A DNA stretch of 64,000 nt, from positions 20,429,001 to 20,493,000 of the forward strand of contig NC_090782.1 of NCBI RefSeq assembly GCF_040054535.1, written 5' to 3'. This document shows, piece after piece, positions 1 to 20,367 of this stretch (position 1 is its first letter; each line of letters opens with the position of its first letter). Both the position numbers and the translations under genes were made by a program. The notes under the pieces are model-generated. The model did not search any database. It was not told the DNA's origin and was given only the letters and a program-made list of their open reading frames with translations. Source of the DNA: Antennarius striatus (taxonomy: Eukaryota > Chordata > Actinopteri > Lophiiformes > Antennariidae).

Positions 1-2883
1 ACCAATTTAGCTTGCCTTCCCTTGTCTTCCCTCTTCACATCTTTTGACTCGTTGAAAATCCGCAAACACTCCTCCATGGGATCCGAATCAAAGTCTAAAT
101 CGTCCTGGAAACTGGAGAAGTCAAATCCGACGCTGCTTTCCACAACGCGCTCGCCTTCATCATCGGAGGAAGACGGGGTCATCTCTGATGATTTCCTTTT
201 GTTCAGGCGTCCTCTCTTTAAAGCATCCGCTGATTTCCTCACCAGGACGTCTTCTTGCTCCTCGTCGTCATCCAACCTCAGGGGTTCGGCCTCCTCCGGG
301 CTCTCATCTCCAAACAGATCCACGTGGCTAAAACTCTGGCTTGACCTTTTGTCCTTGAGTTTTTTCCCATTGGATGAGCTCATATTTTGCTTCGCTTTAT
401 CTTTACTGTCTGTAGAATTGCTTTTATCGGTGCTGCTACCGCTTCCATCACTACAGCTGCTTTTATGGGCTTTCTTCATATCTTTTCCTTTTCTACTGCT
501 ATCAAGTTTGCCGTTTTTGAGATGGCGGTCCTTGTACTTACTGTGTTCTTTTTCCTTCTCTGATATCTTTGGCTTCTTTTTATCCTTTCCGCCATTTTCT
601 ACAACTTTACCATGTTTGCTAGAGCATATTTTTATTTTATCGGCGGCTTTGATCTTATCGTCTCTTTTCTTTTCATCTCTGCCTTCTGTCCGAACTTTAT
701 CACATGTCTTAACCTTAACTGAGTTTTTCCTATCATCTCTTTTTCCATGACTCCTGTTCTCCTTCTTAGCAGAGTCCAGGTCTGAGTTCTTTAATGAGCC
801 TCTCTCTTTAATCCTGCTGCCACTGCTCTTAATCTTAATGTTATTTACTTTATTGACATCCTTTTCAAGTGAATGCACTTTCTTGGATTTGGCACTTTTG
901 TCCTGACAATTATCTCTCGACTCTTTCTTTTTCTGCATGCAGTCCTTTCCTATCAGATCTTCCTGGACATCCGAGTCCCCTGCAAAGCCGTCTTTATTCC
1001 TCTGCGTCAGGGCATTAAGCGGACCAGCAGTTCCCTCTTTTTTCTCCTTCACCACAGCATCCCAAAGTGAACAGCTTTGGTTTTTCCTCTGCTGGAGATT
1101 ACTAAGTGACGTTGGTCGATACTCTGTCCCTGAACTTTCCCCATCAGATTCAGAGAAGGTGTACTTTTTCAAGTCAACGCTCTGCTGTCGTGGCTTTTTC
1201 ACGGCAACGACACACTCCTCATCTGACGGTTCTAATCCTGGCACTTTACGTGAATTCAGTCCTTCTGCTTTAAGAATTTGAGCGGCCTTGTTCGTCTTCC
1301 TTTTCACAGCGATTCCTGCTGAGTAGTTGGATAGTGGATCGTATTCCATATCCGTGGATGGTTTTGAATTGTCCACAGTGTATTTACACTTCAAGGAGGA
1401 AGAGCTGTTGGAACATTTTGGACTGGGAGGTGGTGATGGGGGTTGTGTGCGAGTCTGAGCCGGCGGCTTTCGCACAGATGTTGGAACATACTCCATGGAG
1501 TTGCCATTGCTCCCCTGGCTGTCTGAATCCAGGGTATACTTACTGCAACCAGGAGTGGGGTTATAATCTTCTGTCGTCATGTGATAACTTCCAGGGTCGT
1601 AGGCCATGTGTGAAGATGGAGATTTTCTTTTAACAGCATTAGATGAAGACAATTTTTTGCTCTCGCTTGGATCATACATTTCATCTCCAATGCGTGACAG
1701 CTTCCTTTTCTCTCTCTCCACCTCGCTGCGGACCTCCTCGATGGCCTTGTTGACCATTTCCAGGGCACCACTGAGGTCTCCTGTACCAGATTTTCCATTC
1801 TGCTGATCTTGGGGCCTCACAACTTCTGGATTGAAGGGATCATAACCTTGTCCTGTGGGGATGCAGGCAAACAGTCATTAGACTGTAGTAAAAAGGTTGA
1901 CTAATTTTCAGCATCGAGTTTCCAAACGCCACCCTAAAAACCTCCAGGATTTGGAGATAATCTGCACAGAGGAGTGGACTGAAGATATTCCAGGTATGTA
2001 AACCAACTTAGTAAGCAACTACAAGAAACAACTGACTGCAGTCCTCGCCAACAAGGGTTTTGCCACCAGGTATTAAATCATGTTTGATATTCTATCACTG
2101 TTAATATAAAGCTACCATAACAGAGACTGATTATTTATTTTTTTAGTATGAAAACTGTATGAAACAAAATGCCTACAGTCATGCTACAATGGAGAAGGGA
2201 TGGGCATCCACACAGCAATGCCCTGGGATCAGTTCACCTCCACACTGTGGACTTGAACTGGTCACCTTCCGGTTCCCAAAACAAGTCAGTACCTGTCAGT
2301 ATGTCAACTTGTGTTTTTGTATAATTTAAAAGGATTTCCCCAACACCAATCCATTGTCTCTTTGGATTTCGTAAATCATGTCCTCAACAATAACACAAGT
2401 CAAAAACCCACCTGTCACTTCACCTACACCTGCAGCATACAACCACGTGACAGCTCCATTTCCTGCTGTTTATTTATACTTCCTTTTATAGGCAACAAAC
2501 GTCTGTGACGTCTACAACAGGGTTCTGTTTCTATGGACGTGGACTCTCCCCGTTATTAGCTGGAACAGCCGCGGAGGAAAGAACATTTATGTCAGTCGTT
2601 ATTCGTATCCCACAGGAAATGCGATAGTTTCCTCGGTACGTTTTGCGTCAAAGTACTTCTTGCGACATAAGAAATCAATAGCGTGAAGAGCACCTTTCTG
2701 TGTCGCCTGGAGGTCTCTTGGCCTCTTCACATCTGCTGGAGCTCCGTAGGACGCCCGTCGCTGCTGGCTGTGCCTGAAGTGACAGTACGGTCTGTTGCAC
2801 CCATTTTTGCCACCTTTCCCGTCGCTGTATTCGCCGTCGAACGGACAGTCAATCCCTCGGAAGAAGCCGGTGGACCTTAGCAT
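1..2883 (-). CDS. rexo1: RNA exonuclease 1 homolog (REXO1), 5' part, two coding exons
   Basis: Two minus-strand exons are visible. Exon 1 is 2883-2694. It starts [15 protein letters not shown] and carries a C-x4-C-x3-H type motif ([12 protein letters not shown]), the N-terminal signature of REXO1. Its donor is AAAG|gtgctc in phase 1. Exon 2 starts at 1852 after ccccacag and reads [14 protein letters not shown], then a helix ([19 protein letters not shown]), then repeated YDP/YxP motifs ([35 protein letters not shown]). A long Lys/Ser/Asp/Glu-rich disordered stretch follows, open to the window edge for about 617 codons. The same order is seen in human REXO1, which also has a very large second exon. 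The C-terminal DEDDh exonuclease domain is outside the window. The family protein is nuclear and binds transcription elongation factors (Elongin A, TFIIS) through its N-terminal part; the catalytic role is known for the family, not seen here. No frame break is seen in the part read. Confidence 0.93.
1853..2693 (-). other. REXO1 intron 1
   Basis: Intron between the REXO1 coding exons, with donor gtgctc at 2693 and acceptor ccccacag at 1860-1853. The phases match (1 to 1) and join ...ATQKG to QGYDPF. It contains a SINE-like fragment near 2205-2310 and nothing else I recognise. Confidence 0.85.
2205..2310 (-). repeat. tRNA-derived SINE fragment
   Basis: On the minus strand this stretch holds a pol III B-box-like sequence (GACCAGTTCAAGTCC, about 2247-2263). 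It is preceded by GGGAACCGGAAGGTGA, which resembles GGGGACCAGAAGGTGG in the better copy at 63606-63762. The A-box end is weak or lost. I judged this by comparing the two copies in the window; the family name is unknown. Confidence 0.5.
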
Positions 2884-2939
2884 TATCCTCAGATGCTCCT
2901 TTCATGCCCGCATGAACATATCCGGCCGTGTTTCAGTGG

Positions 2940-3090
2940 AGTTTAAGCTGTACAGAGGAAGCAACAGAACAATAACACAAACCCTAAGGCGCCATGTTGG
3001 ATTGAGGAGGAGCACAAAATCTCGCGGGAACTCAGAAATCACGTTCTTAAACGTCACGGAGGGACAACGCGCAGGTACGTGGACCCGCAG
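2940..3090 (-). promoter_or_regulatory. rexo1: REXO1 5' UTR / core promoter region (candidate)
   Basis: Directly upstream of the REXO1 start codon, on the minus strand, lie a YY1-like element (CCAACATGGCGCC, 3000-2988), a TCTCGCGGGA element close to the TCTCGCGAGA promoter motif (3020-3029) and a CRE-like ACGTCAC (3051-3057). I see no TATA box. Such motifs are typical of housekeeping promoters. The start site itself cannot be placed from sequence. The upstream limit is now set by the retrotransposon inserted at 3091. Confidence 0.45.
3076..3090. repeat. Target-site duplication, left copy
   Basis: TACGTGGACCCGCAG, identical to 5787-5801. The pair exactly brackets the retrotransposon 3091-5786, as expected for target-primed reverse transcription. 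Confidence 0.9.
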
Positions 3091-5786
3091 TCTTCTTCTT
3101 TTCCTTTCGGCTTCTCCCTTCAGGGGTCGACACAGCGAACCAGTTGCCTCCATCTAGCCCTGTCCTTTGCATCCTCTTCTCTCACACCAACTACCTTCAT
3201 GTCCTCTTTCACTACATCCATAAACCTCCTCTTTGGTCTTCCCCCAGGCCTCCTGCCTGGAAGTTCAAAACTCAGCATCCTTCTACCAATATATTCTCTA
3301 TCTCTCCTCTGGACATGTCCAAACCATCTCAGTCTGGCCTCTCTGGCTTTATCTCCAAAACCTCTAACACGTGCTGTCCCTCTGATGTACTCATTCCTGA
3401 TCCTATCCTTCCTGGTCACTCCCAAAGAGAACCTCAGCATCTTCATCTCTGCTACCTCCAGCTCTGTCTCCTGTATTTTCCTCAGTGACACTGTCTCTAG
3501 ACCAAACAACATCGCTGGTCTCACCACAGTTTTGTACAACTTTCCTTTCATTTTAGCTGAAACTCTTCTATCACACATCACACCTGACACTTTCCTCCAC
3601 CCGTTCCATCCTACCTGTACACGCTTCTTCACCTCTTTTCCACACTCTCCATTGCTCTAAACTGTTGACCCTAAGTACTTAAAATCCTCCACCTTCTTGA
3701 TCTCTTCTCCCTGTAACCTCACTCTTCCACTTGGGTCCCTCTCATTCACACACATGTACTCCGTCTTACTGCGGCTAACCTTCATTCCTCTCCTTTCCAG
3801 GACAAACCTCCACCTCTCTAGCTTCTCCTCCACCTGTTCCCTGCTCTCACTACAGATCACAATGTCATCTGCAAACATCATAGTCCATGGAGATTCCTGT
3901 CTAACCTCGTCTGTCAGCCTGTCCATCACCATAGCGAACAAGAAGGGGCTCAGAGCTGATCCCTGATGCAGTCCCACCTCCTCCTTGAACACCTCTGTCA
4001 CACCTACAGCACACCTCGCCACTGTCTTACAGTCTTCATACATGTCCTGCACTGCTCTAACATACTTCTCTGCCACTCCAGACTTCCTCATACAATACCA
4101 CAGTTCCTCTCTAGGCACCCTGTCATCAGCTTTCTCCAGATCTACAAAAACACAATGCAGCTCCCTCTGGCCTTCTCTGTACTTCTCTACCAACATCCTC
4201 AAAGCAAATACTACATCTGTAGTACTCTTTTTTTGGCATGAAACCATACGGCTGCTCACAAATGCTCACTTCTGCTCTTAGTCTAGCTTCCACTACTCTT
4301 TCCCATAACTTCATTGTATGGCTCATCAGCTTTATTCCTCTGTAGTTGCCACAACTCTGTACATCTCCCTTGTTCTTAAAAATGGGCACCAGCACACTTT
4401 TCTTCCATTGCTCAGGCATCTTCTCACTATCTAAGATCCTGTTGAACAACCCAATCAGAAACTCTACTGCCACCTCTTCTAGACACTTACAAACCTCTAC
4501 AGGTATATCATCAGGACCAACTGCCTTTCCACTCTTCATCCTCCTCAGTGCCCTCCTCACTTCATCCTGACTAATCTTTGCTACTTCCTAGTCCACAGCA
4601 GTCACCTCTTCTAGTCGTTGTTCTCTCTCATTTTCCACGTTCATCAACTCTTCAAAGTACTCTTTCCATCATCCCATCACACTACTGTCTTAACCCCTTC
4701 CTAAAAGTCAGGCAACACTCTTCCTTTTTTAGCTTCCACAATTTCGTCTTCTGCTCTGCCTTTGCCCTCTTCATCTTCCTTACCACCAGAGTCATCCTGC
4801 ACACCACCATCCTATGCTGTTTGGCTACACTCTCGCCTACCACTACTTTACAGTCACTGATCTCCTTCAGATTACACCGTCTACACAAGATGTAGTCTAC
4901 CTGTGTGCTCCTACCGCCACTCTTATAGGTCACCCTATGTTCCTGCCTCTTCTGGAAGAAAGTATTCACTATAGCCATTTCCATCCTTTTTGCAAAGTCA
5001 ACCACCATCTGTCCTTCTGCATTTCTCTCCTGGATACCAAACCTGCCCATCACCTCATCATCACCTGTTTCCTGCACCAACATGTCCATTGAAGTCTACA
5101 TCAATGACAACTCTCTCATTTCTAGCTATGCTCTGCATCACTTCATCAAAGTTCAGCCAGAATTTCTCCTTCTCCTCCAGCTCACATCCTACCTGTGGAG
5201 CATACCCACTAAAACGTTGAACATCGCACCTTCTATTTCTAGCTTCAGACTCATCACTCTATCCGACACTCTTTTTACCTCCAGGACATTCCTAACAAAC
5301 TCCTCCTTCAAGATAACTCCTACTCCATTTCTTTTCCCATCTGCACCATGATAGAACAATTTGAACCCTGCTCCTAAACTTCTAGCCTTGCTACCTTTCC
5401 ACCTGGTCTCCTCCACACACAGTATGTCTACCTTCCTTCTCTGCATCATGTCAACCAACTGTCTACCTTTTCCTGTCATATTTCCAACATACAACGTCCC
5501 TACTCTCAGTCCTATACTCTTGGTGTTCCTCTTCTCTCTCTTCGTGCGAACACACTTTCCTCCTCTCCTTCTTCGACCAACAGTAGTCCAATTTCCACCA
5601 GCACCCTGTAGGTCAACAGCGCAGATGGCGGTCGTTGTTAACCCGGGCCTCGACCGATCCGATATGGAAGTCATAGGTTTGATTCGCATCTTTGATTTGG
5701 CTAAAGTTTTACGCCGGATGCCCTTCCTGACACAACCCTCTGTATTTACCCGGGCTTGGGACCGGCACAATAAGACACTGGTCCAC
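3091..5786 (-). mobile_element. RTE-like non-LTR retrotransposon (LINE), defective
   Basis: A 2.7-kb insertion read on the minus strand, flanked by a perfect 15-bp duplication. Its 5' end (near 5786) carries a GC-rich leader (GGTCGAGGCCCGGGTTAACA, about 5655-5636) known from many fish copies. The 3' end is a simple A/G-rich tail (GAAAGGAAAAGAAGAAGA) rather than poly(A). The coding part has an APE-type endonuclease followed by reverse transcriptase, the RTE arrangement. The clade call rests on domain order, the RWFGHVQRRD C-terminal motif and the tail. At 2.7 kb it is shorter than a typical 3.2-kb RTE. Several frame breaks make it non-autonomous. Confidence 0.85.
3120..5770 (-). pseudogene. 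Broken endonuclease-reverse transcriptase ORF of the RTE element
   Basis: Fragments in order on the minus strand: 5770-5189 holds the start of the endonuclease (GLRVGTLYVGNMTGKGRQL, VDILCVEETRWKG); 5089-4682 holds the rest of the endonuclease (TQVDYILCRR); 4560-4126 begins the RT (SGKAVGPDDIPVEV, PIFKNKGD, NYRGIKL); 4259-3657 holds the RT core (FVDLEKADDRVPR, GLHQGSALSP, and the catalytic box MMFADDIVI); 3632-3120 holds the C-terminal region (RRVSAKMKGKLY, RWFGHVQRRD). Frame changes lie near 5190, 5090-4680, 4250-4130 and 3650. In the RT finger region KADDRV stands where related elements have KAYDRV. The protein cannot be made intact. Confidence 0.85.
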
Positions 5787-5801
5787 TACGTGGACCCGCA
5801 G
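5787..5801. repeat. Target-site duplication, right copy
   Basis: Exact copy of 3076-3090. The duplication shows no mismatches. Confidence 0.9.
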
Positions 5802-8330
5802 AGCTCCCAGGATAACAACATTTGTATATTAAACATCCGAGGCAAGACTTTCAAATATTTTTATTTTACAGGTTGTTTAGAAGTAAGCATTTTCTCACAA
5901 GTGTTATGAGGAAATCAGGTCCAGAATGTACTTGTTAAGACTGATATCAAGTTACACAAACTTTACTAAAAGCAATAATAATGAAAATGTCAGTATATCA
6001 CATTCAGGGTTTTGCTTAATCGATTTAGACAAAAACATCACAAACAAACAGAATTACTCAAGAGTTGAGTTGATAATAATCGCACAAGCCAACGTGTGAA
6101 TTTATCATTTCGACTATGGAGAAGACATACCCGCCATGATTGGTTTAACTTGTAATCTTAACCAATCATGAACCTTAATAGCTATATCTGCCTCAAACAA
6201 CCAATCAGATGGAGGGTCCAGATGGCAAGCCCCTCATTTTAGTAGGGTCCGCAGTGTAGCAGCCAGGAAGGATCAATTATGTGTTTGCATTTGTGACACT
6301 TTAAGGTAAAAAGAATTCTCCACTGACAGCTTGTTAAGGAAAAGTTCAAATGTTTTTCATAAGCACTTTTAATGCAGATATTTATGTTGAACAAATTAAC
6401 TTTTTTTCTTCACTGCTACTAATAATTTATTTTATTCTGTAGCATAACCTGACAAGAGCTTAAAATACAGTACTTGAACTCTATAATGCCCCCTGAAACA
6501 TTCCACGACAACCAACCTCCAGCGCCACTCCTAAACTTGACACTAACACGTGTTCAGGGTTTTTGTTTGTGATAAGCAAACACGTGACTAGTTTTCATCA
6601 TCTCAGGTGGTTAACAGGTGATGTAATATTTGGGAATCTTCCATCAGATAAATTCCTGCTTGTCAAAAGTCACTGAAAACCTTTTAGGTAGTAACCTTTT
6701 TACTTCCATTCAGAAAAAAAATGACATAATATATATGATGCATAATACACTGTTTACAGTATAGCGCAGATGAGCGTCTACCTCAGTAGGATATACAGTA
6801 ATACTCTTTGTTAACTAGGGTGTAAATTTCTTTACAGAGAAAACCTTAAAAGAAAATAATCAATAGAAGTAAATGGAATTAATTTAAACGATCAGGTCAG
6901 ATTTTTATGTTCACAATTCAGAAAAAAATTCCTTGTTCAGATATGTTTAGAATGGAATGTCATGACTTCAAAATCTCTTGATGTTCGCCTCACACAAGGT
7001 TAGGTTGTTCCCTCCGTCATGCAGTGACTTATACTGTATAACCAAGCAAAACACTGATGATTCTTATTTAATGGTTGAGGATACAGTTAGTAAAGCACAT
7101 AAGCTAGATGATCATAACCCATTTTGGGGGACGTATTCATATGCTTTACGTTGGAGAAAATGCTTTACTATACTAATTATAAAAACTTGTCACTGTGTCA
7201 CAGGTATGTTAAAATGACTAAAGCTGTTGAAGTAAAATCCTGCGTATGTGTACTTAAATCCTTGACAGCTGATTTACATTTAATCAAGTAATACTTAAGT
7301 ACTCATTAAAAGTAATTAGTCTGTTATCGAGTAATTAGTAGAATATTGTACTTACAGTATAATTTAATATCCGAAGTGACTGCACTGATTTGTGAGTTGT
7401 CCACTAGAGGGAGATAAATACACGTGGAGTTTTTCATTGACCGGCCATGTTCTCTGGTGTCTGATCTGAAAATACAGTTTGCATCATTTTCCTCCATGCC
7501 TTATGACGTGTGTAGTTTTGAAACAGGAATTACACAACTGCCATTTTTCTATTTGCTTTTCTTTTTTTCCTCTGTAAAGTGCAGATAATTAAAAATTTAA
7601 GAGGACAACTTAAAGCAATCATATGCCATAAAATATTAGTGTTCATTGTGATAAATGATTAGCACTAGAACTGCAGTTACATCATGATAAAGCCTAAAAC
7701 TTTTCTGTTCCATAGACAGAATATTACAACTCTAGGCTATAATGTTCATTTAAACTATTTTGTATTGCAAATCAGAAGACAACAAATGCATTAGAGATAT
7801 CAGGTTGGCCTCTCTGGAGACCACAAATACCCGCTTTCATCTCCTCACCATGGCAGATTTGCCAGTAGGACCACAAATATTGACTTTTGGACTGTTCTAC
7901 CTAAATACTTGAATACTGGTATTTAGCAAATTCAGCAGGTGATTTTGTTTCCAGGGAGGTCATGCGGCAGAACGCTAGAACTGCAGCTCTTACAGCAGGT
8001 TGCATCAGATGAGTTAGATGAGGCCCGTTTGGATTGAGAGGGGCGCCCCCACTGCAAGTCAGAGCTGGCAGCACAAGGTATAACCTGCGTCACATTTCAG
8101 TGTGAGTGAGGTTATGACTGAAGTCATATTTACCAAAAGCCAAGGACAGACATGTGACAACACAGATATCATGGTGTGTTACTGATAAAAGGATTTACAG
8201 CTTTGAATTAGATGAAACAGCCTCAGCCTTGGCCAAAAGATAAACGAGTTAATAAGAAACTAGAGATACAGGATAGAACACAAACCAGAGTGGATATAGT
8301 TGGTTTTCATTTTAGCCTGTCTACAAAATA
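5802..8330. other. Intergenic region between REXO1 and the mknk2 3' end
   Basis: About 2.5 kb of AT-rich DNA with no exon I can support. It contains a CCAAT inverted repeat near 6135-6170. The stretch around 7265-7350 has many TAAT/TACTTAAG motifs, possibly a decayed repeat. Reading frames here are short and have no family features. Confidence 0.6.
6135..6205. promoter_or_regulatory. CCAAT-box inverted repeat and third CCAAT
   Basis: CATGATTGGTT (6135-6145) and AACCAATCATG (6160-6170) are perfect 11-bp inverted copies, each with a CCAAT box (NF-Y type). A third box, AACCAATCAG, starts at 6199. Without the retrotransposon this cluster would lie roughly 335-400 bp from the REXO1 proximal motifs. 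That it works as a regulatory element is an inference. Confidence 0.4.
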
Positions 8331-8334
8331 ATCA

Positions 8335-11043
8335 CAAATGTCGTTCGAAGCATTTTATTGCATTTTTTTAGAAAAACAATACAAAAATCTGTAGCAACTG
8401 TCATAAATGTTGCCTTGAGTGAACTGCAATCATTCACATGGTACAGTAAAGTGCTTATTTCAAATCAAATATTTTTGTACTGAATGATGTATCCGTTTCA
8501 AATTTACTCCCATGAACACGCTGGACTTGGGGTGATTCCGATCTTAAAATAATCAACTCTCAAAAGATTGAGGACTGGGTCAGCATAGAATAATCCCACA
8601 TGAAACATGTCCATAAAATGAACTGTTTAACATTTTTTACAATGTTGATGGATTGTAAATGCTTGCATATGGGCTACATTCAAAGTGTGATGGGCTGTCC
8701 ATTTAAATGAAAATTTTAAACACTTTTTTTTAACTTCAAAATTACTTGTAATGTAAAAATTGTGAGGCATGTGGATATCATTTAGTCCCCTTTTCCCCCA
8801 ATAAAAGGCAGTCCAAAAAAGCTACTGCCATTTGAGAAAAGTAGAAATGGTCATGACCATGAAAACTCTTAACATACCATTCGGGATATTAGAGTATGGC
8901 CAATGTGTGTGCGTCAAGAGTATCCAGCCCTATCAAAAAACTAGGGACTAACATGCCTGATACTCCAAAGAGAGGAAAAGGCAGAATACTGAACTGTATT
9001 TGTAATTTCTCAAACCCGATTGCCTCAATCATTCACTTAATGCTTCGAGATTACGGATATCAAAGTAGTTTCCCCAAATAAAGAAACACATGCATCCACA
9101 AAATCGAGTAAGTCTTACTATAAGACATAAACCCTCATAACTATGCATCTGTAGAACGATATTTTAGAACTATTACAGTGTCCTATTGTCAGCATAATGG
9201 GTCCTTTGACACCAAGGGAGCCATTTCCAGAGTACCTTTGATGCAGCAACAGGATGTCGACAATCACAAGTCCCTGCCTGCCACTGCTTGGTTACAGATG
9301 ACACGTTCAATATCATGACTTAAACCCTCTTTGGTGAAATGGCTACAGTGTTGTGAGACCTCGTCGCCAGTCCATTAGCTGTCAGGTTCAGAATGACCTT
9401 AACAATGATGATCTGAACAAAGATTAACACCTCTTTAAAAAAAAAAATCTTTAAAAAGCTCACTTTCACTGGGCATTAATGCTCCAGGTCAACTTTTTCC
9501 ATCTCACCTCATACACCACATTCTTTGAACTTAAAAAAAAACAAAAAACAACCACAAACATTTAAAGAAAAAAAAACTGGTGTTTCACCTGAACTGAACA
9601 GCACCTGCATGAAAATCATATATAAAATAAAAGCTTATTATTAACAGCAATAATAAGGGAAAAAAAATCAGTGTGGCACATTGACATGGAGTTTTCAAAC
9701 ATGAAACAAAGTAAACGTAATACAGCTACAAATCCGTGGAAGACTTATTTTTGTTGTTTTTCGTGGAATGTTTTCCCATTTTTTATGTTTTTTTTTATAT
9801 ATTTTATCTACCTCTTATGTTGTAATGAGAATTTTAATGTCACTATTTTGAAAGGGGCATCTCGAAATAAAAAAAACCCACAAATGTGAACCTTGAAGAA
9901 AAAAAAAAAGTACATATAAATGTAATTTTTAAAAAAACTTGGGGCCAAAATGTGCTTTTCATACCCTGATGAGAGCTTTACTACAAAAAAATTCAAGGTT
10001 AAACCCGATGCATATATTTGCTGGAAAAAAAATTCTGGCTGTGGTTTAGGGAAGTCAGGAATTCTTGAATGAATGTAACTGACCCACTTTCAATTGCCTT
10101 GCCGAGAAATATTTTTAGCTTGTACTGACATAGCAATTCTAGTTAAGTGCTAACTGAGAAGTATTAAGGTGGGTCTGCACATTGTAGTGCGATAATTCAA
10201 TACTACGGACCTGCCGGATGGTCACGTTTGAACACTGATAGAATTGGCCTCCTATAGGCTCATACTTGTGATTGAACTGTACGAGTACCGATAGGTTGGG
10301 TACAGACATTCTTTGCTATAGTAGCGTTAAGTGCATGGCCACCAAGCTATATTTACCTCAGACACTAACGGATAAGTCTGAGGAATCTCTTGAGACCAAA
10401 AAAAAAATCTTTCAAGTCCCCAGCCATATAATGGACCACACCAGGCATGGACAGCATTGGCTTACAGCCCTTCCACACTTATACTGAATCCCATCAAGAC
10501 AGACGGCCTTCATCGTGACATATTGCATAAGCTTGTACGTATATGCAGATGGGCCATTTATGCACATACATACAGGCAAAGAGAACATTCTAACTTAATT
10601 CACAGTGGATCCAGTTGTAATGTGGGAGCAGCACAACAGGTTGTCCTTTGGTGTCGGAGCTTACTTTCATAGATAAGGGTTTTGATTTCTTCTGAACTGA
10701 GCTTTATGACAAAAATAAAGAGCATAACTTAGAAAATGCAGGTCTCCCTCTCCAAAATAGTTTACTGGCTCATCTCCCTGACATGCACAAATGTGTATTT
10801 TTGCTATAAGCAGGCCCTAGGCTGATGTGCTTCAGAAGTGCTACAGAAGGGTAGAAGGCATTTAGAGAAATGGCTGCAAGAATTAACTCCCTTTACAGCG
10901 AGGCAAGAAAGCCTGAATGGCAGAGGAACCAAGGCCAGCTCGAGTCAGGGAAAAGGGCCAGAGTTGGAGAGGAAGAGTATCAGGGCAGTCATAGATCTGG
11001 ACCTGAATCCTAAGAGAAGGTCGGAGGTCACTGGTGACAAAGT
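8335..11043 (-). other. mknk2: Probable long mknk2 3' UTR
   Basis: No coding features are seen between the mknk2 stop codon (11044) and a minus-strand AATAAA at 8359-8354 (plus TTTATT), the first canonical signal I noticed downstream. The sequence is AT-rich with A/T homopolymer runs, as in long teleost 3' UTRs. Cleavage would fall near 8335. MNK2 is known to have a long 3' UTR in mammals. Extent is inferred. Confidence 0.45.
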
Positions 11044-19437
<8,394 letters not shown>

Positions 19438-20190
19438 TTTGCTTCGATTGGGGGATTTTTTTGGTTGATGACAGGCGGCGGCGACAGTGGTTGCGTGTAT
19501 ATCAAATTGCACTTCTCCGAAACAGACAAACGTTTCAGAGTCGCAAGTGAACACACTGCGCTGGCTGGTGAGCTTATTGCGGCGTTTTAAACGGGAGCCC
19601 TGCAGACAATAAAAACACGTCACAACCCACACTGTCAAAACAAATCACTCGTATACAATACGCGATCACACGAATTTGAAAAGAGTGTCACAGAAAATTA
19701 AGAGTACAGCAGACTGGCTTTAGCTAATATTTGTCATATGCGCATATAGTTACATTATAGTGCTAAGGCTAAAGCTAAAGCTAACCTACGTCGCAACACG
19801 TTTGTCGCGACTATTCGTTCTGCTACAACAATGAAGAGGCACCGTTCCGCAAAATAAAGACAACACCATGATGCGAACATATATCAACTATCTTACGAGA
19901 GTATTACGTTTAAGACATGTAAACGGACGAGTCACGACATTATCAATTGAGTTCAGCTGTGACGTCACCAATAGCGGTCGTTGCTAACGCTAGCTGGCGT
20001 CAACGCAATCGGACGAGCTGCCTTCTGACAGATTTAACTCTAATTTACACAATACATGCTACTATGCCATTACAAATTTACAACCATCGTAAGTTATTCT
20101 TCACAAAACATTTGTAATAATTCGTCCGAAAGAGCAAACAAAGACATGAATTCCAATTTAAAAGCTATCCGTAAAGTCATTTTTACTCAC

Positions 20191-20300
20191 CCCGTTGTTA
20201 ATTTTACAGCTCCAGTGTTGGTGTCGTTGGTGACCCACTGCTTCACAGGCCGCTGAGGACGGTTGTGGGGGATGCGCCTGATAGGGAAATGCGTGGAAGG
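20191..20300 (-). other. mknk2: mknk2 non-coding exon 1 (candidate)
   Basis: Ends in a strong donor, AACGGG|gtgagt (20190). Lies about 30 bp downstream of a TATA box and has no ATG in the frame of the coding start. It would splice to the acceptor at 19599. The start of transcription is estimated from the TATA position. Confidence 0.55.
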
Positions 20301-20326
20301 TGACGGCTAGCAGGCAGCGTAGGTGT

Positions 20327-20367
20327 TTTTATAACCTCCACCGCTGACTCCGCCCAGTCTCCGCCCC
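20327..20367 (-). promoter_or_regulatory. mknk2: mknk2 core promoter (TATA and GC boxes)
   Basis: On the minus strand, GGGGCGG and GGGCGG (20367-20361, 20355-20350) are followed by TATAAAA (20333-20327). The spacing and order fit an Sp1-driven TATA promoter for exon 1 at about 20300. Confidence 0.5.

Noticed and set aside
22-750. 242-codon plus-strand frame, Ser/Phe-rich
   Set aside because: It is the antisense shadow of the Lys/Asp-rich REXO1 exon 2, which is the conserved frame.
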